Shown: in pieces, positions 9,762-24,700 of the stretch
Position numbering within the stretch: position 1 is the first letter of the stretch
Layout: each line of letters begins with the position of its first letter
NCBI RefSeq assembly: GCF_910594005.1
Contig: NC_057816.1
Location: forward strand, 24,073,797-24,137,796
Length of the DNA: 64,000 nucleotides
Direction of reading: 5' to 3'
DNA from: Cervus elaphus
Lineage: Eukaryota; Chordata; Mammalia; Artiodactyla; Cervidae
Made by a program: the position numbers and the translations under genes
Notes under the pieces: generated by a model
What the model was told of the DNA's origin: nothing
The model's database searches: none
What the model saw: the letters and a program-made list of their open reading frames with translations, nothing else

Positions 9762-12700
9762 CTGAAATCCCAAAGAAAAGAAACAAGCAAATTTAGTTGT
9801 CATTGTTCATTCTTCACAGAAGTAAAGAATTCAAAAAGCTGACTGACTCTGTGAATCAAAAGACAAAACTAACAGAGTAAAAAGGTATCCTGTGAATACG
9901 GCACCTTGTGCTATATAGTAAGGGAAAATATTTGCAAATCATATATCTCAGAGGTCAATATCCAGAATATGTAAAGAATTCATATGACAGAAAACAACGC
10001 AATTTAAAAGTGGGCAAAAAACTTGAACAGGTATTTTTCCAAAGATGACATTCAAATGGCCGACAAGCATATGAAAAGGTGTTCAACACCACTAATCACT
10101 AGGAAGATGCAAATAAAAACCATAATGAGATATCACCTCATGCCCATCAGGATGGCTAACTATCAAAAAATAATAACTAGTGTTGGTAGGGATGCGGAGT
10201 AACAGGAAGGCTTGAGCACCACTGGTGGAAATGCAGAATGGTGCAGGATCCATGGAAATTAGTGCAGGAGTGTCTTAAAAATTTAAAAACAGAAGTACCA
10301 TCTGATCCAGCAATTTCACACCTGGGTAAACACCCAAAAGAACTGAAAGCAGGGTCTCAAAGAGAGATTTGTATCCTCACGTTCACAGCAGCATTACTCA
10401 CAATAGCAAGAGGTGGAAGCAACCCAAGTGTCTATCAAGAGATGAGCAGATAAACAAAACGTAGTTATACACATACAATGAAATATTATTCAGTATCAGA
10501 AAAAAGGGAAACTCTGACAAATGCTACAAGATGGTTAAGGACATTATACTAAGAGAAATAAGCCAGCCACAAAAAGACACACACTGTGGTCCCAGACAGA
10601 AAGAAGAACAGTGCTTGCCAGGGCGGGGGCAGAGGGAGGAGAGGGGAATCGTGGGGACAGAGCTTCAGTTTTGTAAGATGAAAAGGTTCTGGAAATTAAC
10701 TTCACAATGACACGAACATACTTAACATTACTGAACCAACTACTCAAAAATGGCTGACAGTAAATTTCATGTTATCTGTATTTTACCACAATTTTTTAAA
10801 ATTAAAAAAAAATTTTTTTTAACTGACTGAGCTGATCAGGGCTGTGTGTGTGTATGTGTGAGTCGCTCAGTAGTGTCCGACTCTTTGCAGCCCCATGGAC
10901 TATAGCCTGCCAGGCTCCTCCGCCCATGGGATTCTCCAGGCAAGAATACCAGAGTGGATTGCCATTCCCTTCTCCAGGGGATCTTCCTGACCCAGGGATC
11001 AAACCCTGGTCTCCTGCATTGCTGGTATTAGGAATATGGTACAAATAATATTCTTAAAGAATTGAGTACACATCATATTTGGGTATTCACATCAACCTAC
11101 AAGTATCTTGGTCATGACTATGAACAAAGTATTACTTTAGCCTCTTCCCTTAATCACCTAAATCAACAGAGGAGTCTCTGGCCCCCCATCTGTGAGTGAG
11201 GGGTTGGGACTATGTGATCTATACAGTCCCGTCCCCTCTGAAAATCTGTGGGATTCTACACTCTCCAAGCGCTTGTGGACAGGGCAGGACAAGGGCAGGA
11301 CAGACAGACATTACCTCTGCCTTTTCTCGGCAATTCTCAGGATATCGCAGGTTCTGGTAAACCTCTCTGAGAGCTCCAGGGTCAAACCACATTCCTGAAG
11401 CAGTGACCAGGCCCGGTCTGGGCCCACGGCCTTAGCTAACAGGAGGGCCACAGTCTCCACAGTGATAGGGGAAGGCCCGTCGCTGAAGTTTCCATCTGGT
11501 GACTGCTGCGGGGCTGGCTTCGTGCTTGTGTTCTGCACCAGATGTAGGAGAAGCTTCCATTCTTCCACAGTTTCTGGGATCCAACCTACTCAAACACACA
11601 GAAACAACGTGGGCTCTGAGCACCCTGCCTACACACAGGAGAAACCGTTCGGAAAAACGTTTCATACCAAAACATAAAAATATTAAAGAACATAATCTCA
11701 CCACCCCGACACAAAGCTGTTTTCTGAATATGTGTTGAATAAATAGCTCATGAGAAGGAGAAGCCATGAAATTAGCCTCTACATTCTTTCATCTGCTCAC
11801 GCAGTAATAACCCAGGGCACACTCCATGCTAGGCATTGAACATGGATGTGAAACAGACATGATGAGTCCTGCACTGCTGCGGCGCTCATGGGCTAATAAC
11901 GGAGAAAGAACTTAGTAAACTCGTAAACAAACCTATGCTCATAAATTGTAGGAAGTGCCTGCTATAAACGCGAAGATCAAAGAGCCATCAGAGAGACTGG
12001 CAAGTTCTGGAGAGGTTTTTTTTTTTTTTGAGGATCAGAGGAGGGCTCTATGAGAGTGACATTTAAGCAAAGAGCTAAAAGATGAGACAAGTTTACCACG
12101 CGTGTGCATGTGACCCGTATGCATGTGACATACACGCACGGAAGGTGTCAGGAAGGAGGGGTAAAAGAGCTTACGTTTCTGATCAGAGAAACATGGAAGA
12201 TGACACAGGAAGAAACTAGGTGAACTCAAGGAACTCAGAGGTGTCGGTGAAGATTGAGAATGAGATGACAGGGCCAGGCCATAAGGGAATAGCTTAAGAA
12301 TCTAGACTTTGAGTCAAGTGTAAGGAGTTTCAAGGAGGAGAGCCACATAACCCAATTTTTGTTTAAAAGAACCATTCTGAGCGTCAGTAACATGGTGGAG
12401 TGAAAGGCTACCTTTGTCTCTGCCATTCATCCTACAACCAGTAAAACATTCACAAGCCCACAGAGGTGCCTGTGTCCAATACACCGAGACACTGGAGAAT
12501 TTCCCACACAAATGCACAGCTGAAGGTGGCGAACGGGAACACACAGAGGCGGCAGAACCACAGGAACAATGGAGATGGTGCCCGCAGTGCCCAGACCTCC
12601 GGCCGAGAGAGGCTGATAGCAGCAGGGGAGGCAGTGCACAAGACTCCAGTCCCCCCACCACCCCCAGCCCCGCCAGAGTCGCAGAGCCATGAATCTTAGA

Positions 12701-15700
12701 GCACTGGACACGGCTACTCCTCCCTACTCCCCACTTCCCCACAACAGCAGTGGAACCTGCCACTCAAAGGATCCTGGACAGGAGGCGCACCAGGCGGCTA
12801 CGCCAGCATCACCGGCAGAGGTAAGGCATCCGTGGCCCTGCAGGGACAAGAAGTGATGACGAAGGCCGCGTGGCAGAGAGAGACGGTGGAGGGCACCAAG
12901 GGCTGACTTTCAAACATAAACAGAAGCAGCTGAGGGAAGAGAAACCCAAAACGTGTGCTGCGGCGCCATCTGCTGGAAAACAAAGGAAAGGCCTCTACCT
13001 TGTAACCTACTGTGTTATCAGAGTCAAGCAGAGAGGGTTATTTGCTACTTAAATGTGCCCACAGAGGAACAATTTCATCAAACATCAAGAAGAACCATAG
13101 TAACACTTTATCACAAAAGGACAATGACACTTCTCCAGTAACCTAACTTAAAGTTACAGAATATTGTGAGCTAACTGATAGGAGAATTCAAAACAGCCTT
13201 CATGAGGAAAGTCAAAGAGCTACAAAAAAAAAGGCAGAACAGAAAGGCAGTTCAATGAACTCAGGAATAAAAGTGAACAGAGGGGGAAAAAGTGAATGAA
13301 CATAGGAATGCTTTACAAAAGAGTTTAAAACTCTAAGAAAGGAGGACTTCTTTGGTGATCCAGTGATTAAGACTCTGCATTTCCAATTGAAGGGGCACAG
13401 GCCTGAACCCTAGTCAGGGAACTAAGATCCCACACACCATGGGATGCAAGGAGGGTTGTGTCCACAAATCAATTCACATGATACACCACATTAACAAAAT
13501 CAAGGATGAAAACCATGAGATCATTTCAATAGATGCAGAAAAAGTATATGACAAGGTTCAATGCCCATTTATGATAAAAAAGATTTCAATAAAGTGGGTA
13601 TAGAAGGAACATAACGCAACCTAAAAAGGCCATATACAACAAATCCACAACTAATAAAATTTTCAATGATGAAAAACTGAAAGCTAGTCCTCTAAAATCA
13701 GGACCAAGACAAGGATGGCCACTCTCACCACTCTTATTCAACACAGTACTGGAAGTCCGACTTCCAGTAGAGCAATCAGGCAAGAAAAAGAAACGAAAGG
13801 CATCCAAGTTGCAAAGGAAGAAGCAAAATTCACTGTTTGTGGATGATGTGATTTTACACACAGAAAACCCTGAAGACAAGAACTATTAGAAATAACAAAC
13901 GAATAAAGCTGCAGGGTACAAATCAACATTCAATAATCTGTTGCAGGGGTTTCCCTGGTGGCTCAGTGGTAAAGAATCCATCTGTCAATGAAGGAGTTGT
14001 GGGTTCGATTCCTGGGTCAGGAAGATCCCACATGCCACAGAGCAGTGAAGTCTATGCAACACAGCTACTGAGTCTGTGCTCCAGAGTCCGGCAGATGCAA
14101 CTGCTGAGCCCACATGCTGCCAACCACTGAAGCCCGGGCGCCTAGGGCTGTGCTCCACAACAAGAGAAAGCCATGCGGCAGTGAAAGCCTAGCACAGCTA
14201 CAAGTAACGAAATAAAAATTATCTTAAAAATCTGTTGCATTTCCATATGTTAACAATGAGCTAGCAGAAAGAGAAATTAAGAAAACAATTCAATTTACAA
14301 TGAAAACGAAAAGAATAATTTATTTATTAATAAGTTTAACCAAGGAGGTGAAAAACCTGTACACTGAAAACTATCAGACACAGTTGAAAGAAACTGAAGG
14401 CGGCACAAATAAACGGAAAGACACTGCCCGCTCAGGGACTGAGAGAATCCACGCTGTCAAAGTGTGCGTATTCCCAAAGCACGCTGCAGAGTCAACGCAA
14501 TCCTTATCGAGATCCCAGAAACATTTTTTTTCACAGAAATAAGACAAAAAATTCTAAGATTTATATGTAACCATGAAAGACCCCAAATATCCAAAACAAT
14601 CCTGAATGAAAAGAACAAAGCTGGAGATATCACACGCCTTGATTTCAAACTATATTACAAAACCACAGCAATCAAAACAGCATGGTAGTGGCAGAAACAA
14701 ACAGATACACAGATCAATGGAATAAAACTGAGAGCCCAGAAATAAACCCATACATGTATGGACAATTAATACTAAACAAAGGAACAAGACACATCAACAG
14801 AGAAAGGATAGTGTCTTAAATAAATGGCACTGGGGACACTGTTGGGGACATTTTTTTGCATGAGGCAAGAAAATGAAAATAGACCACTACCTCACACCAT
14901 ACACAAGAATCAATTCAAACTGGATTGAAGACTTAAATAGACTCAAAACCATTAAACTAGAAGAAAACAGAGACAGGGCTCTCTTTGACATCAGTCTTAG
15001 CAATATCTTTCTAAATAGGTCTCCTCAGGCAAGGGAAACAAGCAAAAATAAACAGAGCTACATCAAAGTAAAAAGCTTCTGCATGAAAAAATTTTAAAAA
15101 TTTAAAAAAAAAATAAAAAGCTTCTGCACAGCAAAAGAAACCATCCATAAAATGAAAAGATGATCTACCAAATGAGAGAAGATATTTAAAATGGTAAGGG
15201 GTTAATAACCAAAAACACACAACTAGATGAAAAACTGACCAAATGCGCTAAATAGACATTTTCCCAGAGATGACATACAGATGCCAACAAGCACAAGAAA
15301 AGATGTTACGCATCACTGATTATTAAAGAAATGCAAGTCAAAACCATATGAGATACCACTTCACACGTCGGAATAGCTATCATCAAAAAGTCTACAAACA
15401 GCAAATATTGGCAAGGATGCAGAGAAAAAGGAACTCTGTATACTGTTGGGAATGTAAACTGATACGGCCACTGTCGAAAACAGGGAGGTATCTCAAAAAA
15501 CTGAAACTAGACCCACCATCTGACCAGCAATCCCACTTCTAACATTTATCCAAAGAATATGAAAACAGTAATTGGAAAAAATATATGCACCCCTATGTTC
15601 ACTGCAGCACTATTTATAACAGCCAAGATGTGGAATCAACGTAAGTGCCCCTCAATAGATGGGTGGATAAAGAAGATGTGATACACACACAGAGATTACG

Positions 15701-18700
15701 GACTACTCAGCCATAAAAAAAAAAGAAGAAATCCTGCCACCTGTGGATCACAGATGGACCTTGAGGGTATTATGCTAAGTGAAATAAGTCAGACAAAGAC
15801 AAACACCACATGATTTCACTCATAGGTGGAATAGACAAAACCAAAAAAAATAAAATAAAATAAAATAAATGAACAAACCAAACAAAAACAAACATGTAGA
15901 CGCAAAGAACGAAGTAGTAGTTAGCAGAGGGGGTGGAGCCGGGGCAGGGTGAACTGGGTAAACGGGAACAAACTTGATGACAGATGGAAACTCAATATTT
16001 AGCAGTTAGATTATAAAAAAGTGAAAAATGTTGTACACATAAAACTTATATAATGTTATAAACCAATGTTACCTCAATAAAAGTTTTAATTGGAAAAAAA
16101 AAGACCCAGAAGGAAAATGAGTTAAAGATGGGTAAGAATAGAAATCTGATGTCCAATTATAAAGTTATTATAGTATCTAGACAAGTAGCTGGGACCAGAA
16201 TGATGGTGGCAGAACAAAAGAAAGTAAATAGCTATGAGATATATATTGGGCAGTAAGATCAACAAGCTTTAACGTGATAAAATGAGTCAGGAGAGAGAAA
16301 TGTCAAGAAAAGACCCTCATTTAATATACCAAGGGTAAGACCAGCTATTATTATTATTATTATTATATTAACAAAACATTAAGAGTACTTGTATCTGGGT
16401 GGGAAGAATTTTAGGTGGTATCTTCAGTTATTATTGCTATAGTTGTGATATCTGAAGCTAACCCTTGCCAGTCACCTGGTTTCTTTGCTCGGTTCTAACT
16501 TTCCTTCTATACCAACAGCACTGAAAGAAGCAGGTGGTCACACTGCTACATGAAGGATCCTGACGTCACGCTATGGGTATCTCTGCATTGAGATGAATAA
16601 AACAACACTACAAATCCGACCGAGACCACCTCTCTGAGTGGAGGATAAACCCTCAGACTTCAGTTTGTCAAAATCCTGGCCTCCTGCCATTTTATCTGTA
16701 CTGAATTGATGAAAATTAAAAAAAAAAAAAAGTACCTAAATACTTTTAAAGGCTTAGGAAAATCTGACTGCTACTCTAAGTTCACCTTAATGATCTCTAA
16801 CTGGGCTGTGTAAAAAGGCAACATGATGAAGAGAAAAAAACCTGAGCATGAGCTTTAGAGATGGTTGGACCTGGCCTGAATACCAGTTCCAGCAGTAACC
16901 AGGTGTATGACTGTGGGGAAACTATCCTTTTTCTGGGCCTCAATTATAGCTTCTGTGAAATAGAAGTAATAGTAACTATCCCACAGGTTTGTTATTTCAT
17001 TTAAACTAGATGGAAAAGCATCTGGTAGAACGCCTCACACATTAGGCACTCATGAAACAGAAAAGTTGCCTGCAGTTTATTTCTAGTTACGATTTCACGA
17101 TATACGAAGTAGTAAGGATCAAAAAAACTCCACAAATTTGACAAGTAGCTAGAATGAAGAATATGATCATTCAAATGATTACCACATTTCTTTATTAGAA
17201 AGTCTGTAGTGACTTCTAAAATACTATAACCAAGAGTAACCAACTGGAATTTACATACCATTGTCCCCTTCCATCAGGCTCATATCATTCAGATACACAA
17301 TGTTGGTGAAGGCCTCTCTTCTTCTCTCCAGCTCCAAACAGAGAATAAGATATCCAGGCCAGAAACTTTAAAGAGACCAAAGTTGGTGAGAAGAATAAAA
17401 GGCAGTGAATTTACATGGCATTCTGCTGTCCAACACAGTAATATTAGCCACGTGGGGCTATTTACATTTATTTATTTTTGGCTGTGCCATGAGGCATGTG
17501 GGATCTCAGCTTCCCAACTAGTGATGGTACCCATGCTCCCTGCACCTTGGAAACACAGTCTCATCCACTGGACTGCCAGGGAACTCCCTATTTACATTTA
17601 AATTAACTAAAATTTAAAAGCCAGTTCTTCAGTTACCAATACATATTTCAAGGATTTAATGGCCACATGTGACTAGTGACTACCATATTGGACAGCGTGA
17701 TAAAATATTTTTAGAATACTTTCATTCCCTCAGAAACTAGAGCACTTATGAAAAAAAGAAAATTAAAGTTAGTGATAAATACTAATTCCCTGGTGGCTCA
17801 GACAGTAAAGAATCTGCCTGCAATGCAGGAGACTTGGGTTTAATCCCTGGGTTGGGAAGAACCCCCAGGGGAGAAAACGGCAACCCATTCCAGTAATATT
17901 GCCTGGGAAATCCCAGACAGAGGAGCCTGGCGGGCTACGGTCCATGGGATCACAGACAGACACAACTGAGCAACTAAGCATGCACTCAAGGCCAAGCCCC
18001 AGCTCTGAGACGTTTAAGCTCATATACTTTATAAACTTTAAGGTTCAATACAAAACGAGCATATTTCTTCCCCAAACATGCACACTTTGGCAGTTCTCCT
18101 TGACCTTCCCCTTCCCTCATTTCCTATACCCAGTACCGAGAGCTCACTGTGTGTTCCTTTGAAATGTCCCACTGGCTTTGCTCTTTCTGTTGCCCTGGAA
18201 TCAACTCAGTCACATCTGAATTACTGCACCAGGTTCCTAGTTGGCCTTGATTTCTTGTCTCCAATCTTCCTCGTGTATGAAACTAGAAACCTTCATTTGT
18301 CATGCCATTTTTGTACCAAAAAGTTTAAAAGGGTCTCTGCGGATCATAAATTCTTTTAACCACCTTTCAAGGTCCTATATGATCTCATGACCCACCACCT
18401 AGCCAGTCTCACCCCTCATTACCAATGAACAAATATGCATCAAGTGTCTACTACTTTATGAATTATGCACCGAGGGAAAAGGAACACGCATGCTCCTATC
18501 TCCAAAAGACTGTAATCCAGGGGAAGCCAAAGATAACACGAGATAACACCTTTGGGCTATAAATAACTGACTAATAAGTGATATGAATAAAAAGCCATGT
18601 CAGTTTTCATGGCCTTGATCTTGCTGTTTGTCTCAGCTGACCTGCCCTCTACCTGGCTCATTTTTAAATACAAACCCTCCCCATTCTTAGGACTTACCTC

Positions 18701-21700
18701 CAAGTCTCACCGCCTCCCTGAGTCCTTCACCAGAAGTTCTACTGAGCCCATTCTGATCTCTCCCTTCCCAGAAACTGTATCAATTACAACTTGTGTCACA
18801 CAGCCTGGTACTTAATTAAATACACCTGAGAACTGGAGTGACCGACTAAGCAAAAGGGGGAGAGAGGGAGAAGCAAGGACCAGTCTCATGGACACACAAA
18901 ACAAAATATGCTCAGAATTTAAAACAAAAAAAGATGCTTACTATCACTTAAAACAAAAAGGCACTTCAGCCAAAAATAAAAAAAATGACAAAGCATATAC
19001 CTTCAATCCCTTAACTACCAAGTTATTAACTAAAATGACTCTAACCTTATAACTTCAGCTTCTAGGAAAACTCTCACTTACCCATGAGATCTACAGATGT
19101 CGGTCATCTTCTCTTTTGTTGTAAAATCTGCAGGAAGTTTAATCAGAAGAAGGATGAGCTGACTGTAACCCCAGGAAAACAAGTGGGAATGAGGCCTGAG
19201 AATTGAAAAAATATCAGTAAATTAGATAGGAAATAAACTCTGTAAAAACGCTTATTCATCAGCTAATAGGCAAGGATAGAGTTTAATTCTATTTCTTCCA
19301 TCATTATATTTTTCAAACATTTCAACTTGGCTTTCAAAACATTAAAATTGCTATTTTTCCTATGACAAATACCTGTTTATTTTTTAAAATTATACATTTT
19401 AGAAATCAAAAGAAAATTCAAAATTCTATCACTCACAGAGAACCATTTTATATCTTTTCAGACCTTTTTTCTAGGCATGTAAGATAGGCATTTTGGGAAC
19501 TTTTAAAAGTTTCTTTAGGAAGAAAACATAAGGAATATATCTGATATATTACAAGCATCAATGTGTATTTTTTATGAATTTTGGTTTTTTTTAAATACCT
19601 TATTCAAGACTCTATATTGTATTTAGTTGCACTGAACAGCTTTAGCTGCATGCAACAAATTCTGATAAATTCTCTTTTCATTTTTGTTCTGTTACAAATG
19701 TTTTCTAATTTTCCTTGTTACATACAGATTCTCAGATACACTCATCATTCCAAAGTGGACATTTAATTTCCAAATACATGGGGCTTTTGAAGTATCCTTG
19801 ATATTAACTTCTCATTTTTATATTAATTTCTCATTAAATGCTTCTCCTCTGCAACCACCATCTATGTCTTTTCTGTCTTTTAACTTTATTAAGGCCTTCA
19901 ATGGCTGAGTCAAAAATCTCTCTTGATAAATGTCATATTGCACTTGAAAATACATGAGTTATTTTCAAATATCTTTTGATATTGCTTTCTAACATAATTT
20001 CACAGTGATAAGAGAACAGACTCTATGATTTCAATACCTTTAGACCACGAAATTTTTGCACCTTGTTTTATGTCCCTGAATATGTTCCAGTGTCTCCTGG
20101 TTTATAATCTTTGGGAACTTGAATAGAATTTGTCCCCTGCTGTTGTGTGAAAATTGTATAAATCTTAACTATGTTGAATTGGTTCATAGTGCTTTTCAGG
20201 TCTACTAAATCCTTCTACTTTTCTAGTCATTCTATTAATTATTCCAAGTTTGATATTGACATTCCAACTAAAAAATAATTGTAACATATAGTGGAACTAT
20301 ATGTAACTTTGTTCTGTATTTTCCAAGTCTCCTATAAAGGTGTTATCATACTTTCACAATTTAAAAAAGAAAAAAAATTCCTAGATTATGTATTGTCTAG
20401 AAATCCCTTGGCAAATTTCTAGGAAGAAAACATGCAAACAAATACGCACACACTTTTCCCTCTAACACAGGTTTAATCACCAAGAGTTCTGAATGTTGGT
20501 CCATAAAAGAGTTTCAGAGGCCAAGTTTAATTCTCTGAAATCATGTGCAATATTCTCCATGAATGTGTATTTTTCTGACAGGAATCATCAGATTCTCAGA
20601 AGGTCTGTGATTCAAACAAATGTTCAGAACTACTAGGCAGTACACTCAATTTGATTACTAACATGATTTGGGTAACTCTCTTCCACAGCTGTTCCTAAAA
20701 TAAGCCCAGAATGCTCTATGTGAATAAACTAGTTCCATTCCAAAGGAGCAGCCAAGCTTAGAAATGACTCCTTTATACCTGGGGTTTCCTTCATTATCCA
20801 TAGTGCTGGTGCTTGGGGGAGCATCATGGGACACAGCCAATAGCAGCCAATCCAACCTTAAAGACTCTGGTTGTAGAAGGGACTCAAGGAAGGATGGCCT
20901 AAGAGAAATGAAAGTTGGAGAGAAAAATCACCAATATTCGTGTTGAGAAAGGAAAAATAAAATGTGCAGATATGAAGAAAACGTTATTAAGGGATCAACA
21001 TAGTGGACAAAACAACTTGAAAAACCTTCTCTACAAGATGTATAGAAATGCTGGTGAACATCTAATAGCCTTTTAAATGAACAGTTGAGCCTCAAGATAA
21101 CACCAAAGAGCCAAAAAAAAAAGAAAGAAAGAAATACCAGTATATCAAATGTGAGCCAATCAGAAAAGGAGAGGGGAAAGTTGCCGTTCTCAATAACCTA
21201 GAGACATGTGTGTTTACTGCCATGGAAAGATAGGAAAAGAGGCCTCAGCCCAAAGAGGCTGAGAGAGCTGGAACTGACAGTCACCCATAGAAAGCTGGGA
21301 TATCATCACAAAAAGGTAGCAGAAAATCCACTCACTGGCAGGGAAAACAAGGAAGTTTATCAGTCTTAGCCTAGGCCCTGAAGCGGGAGTTTAATTTCAC
21401 ACTGTTGATCTGAGAATCTCTGAGGGAGAGGCAGGAAAGAGAAGTGTGGTTAGGTGCACATTTGTGACGTGTACTGTGAATCGTGAAAGAGTGGTACATG
21501 ACTGCCAAAATCCTCCTCTTCTACAGCAGGTACCTCAATTCCGTATCAATTAATAGTAAAAATGTTTCAACTGATTATATGAGAGAAACAATACTCTATC
21601 AAGAGAAAGTGAAAGTGAAAGTCACTCAGTCCTGTCCGACTCTTTGCGAACCCATGGACTATACAGTCCATGGAATTCTCCAGGCCAGAATTCTGGAGTG

Positions 21701-24700
21701 GGTAGCCATTCCCTTCTCCAGGGGATCTTCCCAAACCAGGGATCAAACTCAGGTCTCCCACATTGCAGGTGGATTCTTTACCAGCTGAGCCACAAGGGAA
21801 AGGAAAGTCTTTAAAAAAAGAGAGAGAGAGTCTGCAAATATTCTTTCCTTCTCACCGTTGATCTTCGGGCCTTGATTTCACCAGACTGTCTAAATAGGCC
21901 AAAAACTGAACAGGATTATGATGACAAAGTTGCATGACATCTGAAGGCAAAATGGATGGGTAAAACCTGATTAAGGATCGAAGGGCTGATTCTCCAAATT
22001 TCTCATACAATCTGCATTTAAAAACAAAACACGTTAGTCTCCAACTTCAGTAAGATAATATAACTTGGTTACATTATCTACATATTTATTACAAATGAAA
22101 ATAAATATACTAACAAGAAGCTGCTCAACATGTGATAGAGGAAAACTTTAGAGACTAAGACCAAGAAAACGCCTGGGCTTTAATGCATATGAACAATATA
22201 TAGGACCACTCACCGGGTAGCATATGCAATCAACAAAGGACTGTCAAAAGGAACCAAGTCCTCCAATAACTTTAATCTTGTTGGAAGGTCTCCTTCTTCC
22301 ATCTTTATATGTGTAGGACTGGAACTCACCATTTCTAAAAGACAAAGCACACCCTTTTCCCTTCATCTCATAGCTGAAAAAACTTTAATTCATGAACACA
22401 TTAATCAACAATCACTAGTCATCTACGTACTGTGTGAAAGTCCCAACAACATTTGTAAAGCATCACAGGAGAGACAAAAAAAGACAAAAGAGACAATCTC
22501 TGCTTTTAAGAACCTGAAAATCAAACTGGGAGACAAAGCATATTCAATAAGACAAAGGAATAAATAACCAATATGTAAGTGACTATTACTATTGAAAAAG
22601 CCTTCTTTTTATGTGTGTTATCCATATTACATATATAAGCTACTATATATATATACACATAGTATATATATAGTATATATACATAGAACATAAGTACCAT
22701 TAATGCCAAATTCCATAATTTTTTTTCTAGAACTGGTATCCCTAATCCATCTTTTGGAACGTCTGTCCTAGGTGGATATATTAGCAAGAAATAAACTATT
22801 CTATCTGCATTACTATGAAGTATCACAGCACTTGAGCCTACTCAGCTATTATGATCTCTCTCTGCCTTACTTTCCTCACCTACTAAAGATCCACTCCAAG
22901 TGTTGGAAGGAGGAAATGAAACAATGCCAGAAAAGGGTTTAGCGTTAATATCTAGCACATGTAAGTAGTTAATAAACAGGACATACGATCTCTCTATCAG
23001 TAAATTACATTAGGGATTTTCTGGTTTTCACACATCAGCATTTATGAAATTGTGCTTAAATCCAACTTCTCCAACACTGCTATATCATTTTCTCAATGAC
23101 TGTGAGAAAAATAAAACCAATTTCTTATAATAGCTGCAAAAACTATTAAAAACTAAATTGAGTTGTAGATCAATTTCTTACAAAAGGGAACACTCTCAAC
23201 AGAAAACAAAATTAAATTGAGTAGAAAACTAAACGAATGGTTGACCAGAACAGACATGATTTTCTACTTAAATATTTTTCTTTAAACTTAAAAATGTCAA
23301 CATGCTATTGACCTCTACACAAATTTTATCTTTAGTAAGGCAATCTGATTATTACCTTTCAATCCTTCAATAAAAGTATCCCAAACACGAGGACTTTCAG
23401 GGTAACTCAGCTTGATGCTCTCCTTTGCTCTTTTCAAGTCCAGAAGAAAAAAGTACTTCTTTAGGAACTGACAAGTCAGCATTTCAAGAGAGCACTGTTG
23501 CAAAGTGTGGTCGCCATGTCCACTCGCACTTTTGATCTCAGAATTCAATACACTCAGTTCCAAACACAATGTTGTCAATTCAGCCAGATCCTTCTGAAGA
23601 CTGTCTGCAATACTCCAAGGAGAACATACTTGAAAAAGGTCATCGTCCAAGGGCTCCCTCAGACTATTTACAGATTCACATGCTGTTTGATCAATAGTTT
23701 CTTCATTGCCTAAAGAGTCCCTTTCTTCTTTTTCATATTCTTCATCTAACATTCCCTTTTTTGACTCATCAAGCAACAGCATATCCTGGTTTGATTCCAC
23801 GGATGAGCTGCCAGTATCTGAAATGCCTGAAAAGTCCTTCATAGCAAATGTCTTTTCTAACTGTGAAAGCCACTCCCGTAAAACCATTCTCAGGGACTTC
23901 GGTTCAAACAAAACCAGTGGGTCCTGTAGCTTGGTCCTATACAAGACAGACAATTATGAAACTTATGTTTTATGTGGTTTTCCAAAAACAAATTGTTTCA
24001 TGTTAAATAAGCCTAACAGAGACAACATTACTTATCTGAATAAATGTCACTTGTCAATATTTTTTTTTCAACTCTTTAAATAAAAATGATCTTGGTATAA
24101 AGATAACACAGAAAATATTAACTTAGTACTAATTCTTGAATTTCAATTCCCAGTGAAGGTACCTCTGCCCCATACTATCTCAGGACCATTACTTATGATT
24201 TCAAAAAGTCATTCTCACTTACTATAAAACTTCATTCACAAATACTCACATTGCTTCTGCTGTTGCCATTTTGAGCTCTTGGAACTTGTCCTCTTCTGGA
24301 GGGTGACTAGTTATTTCTTCTTTTCCTCTAGAAAAGTATGAAAAAAGTTAGAGGGGATTAGAGCTTCCTTGGGTAAATACTACTAAGTGCTCACTAAATG
24401 GTATCTATTGTACTTAATGTTACACGAAGCAAACAGACAAGCATAAAAAAAAAATGGTCCATGGCTTCAAGATGAGTAAGCTCAAGTCAGAAAGAAAGGC
24501 ATGAAAAAAACTCTATTATAAAAGAGAACAAAATAAATGCTAAAGAGCAGAATAAGCACTGTGCTCTGGGCACAGAAAAAGGAACAATTACTCTGACTAG
24601 GCAATCAAGAGGGTTTCACAGGTGGGGCTAGTGGTAAAGAACTCTCCTGCCACTACAGAAGACATAAGAGACACGGGTTCAATCCCTGGGTCAGGAAGAT

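Larger units (their letters stand above)
12370..16107 (+). mobile_element. L1 LINE, internally deleted, antisense in HPS5 intron 21
   Basis: The 5' part (12370-13330) is GC-rich L1 promoter sequence and an ORF1 remnant. An ORF2 segment begins near 13456 (ACATGATACACCACATTAAC), passes GTTTGTGGATGATGTGATTT at about 13837 (the reverse-transcriptase active-site region), and runs to a poly-A tail at about 16094-16101 with AATAAA at 16076-16081. It is interrupted by two SINEs. Many stops make it inactive. Confidence 0.85.

Noticed and set aside
11568..11573. Alternative acceptor for HPS5 exon 22 at ATCCCAG (11574-11576)
   Set aside because: Using GTTTGAGTAG at 11586 instead restores the conserved NGWIPETVEEW and the correct total length, so the inner site is less likely.
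12314..12763. 149-codon minus-strand frame and overlapping frames
   Set aside because: These are shadows of the GC-rich 5' part of the L1 element, antisense to it.
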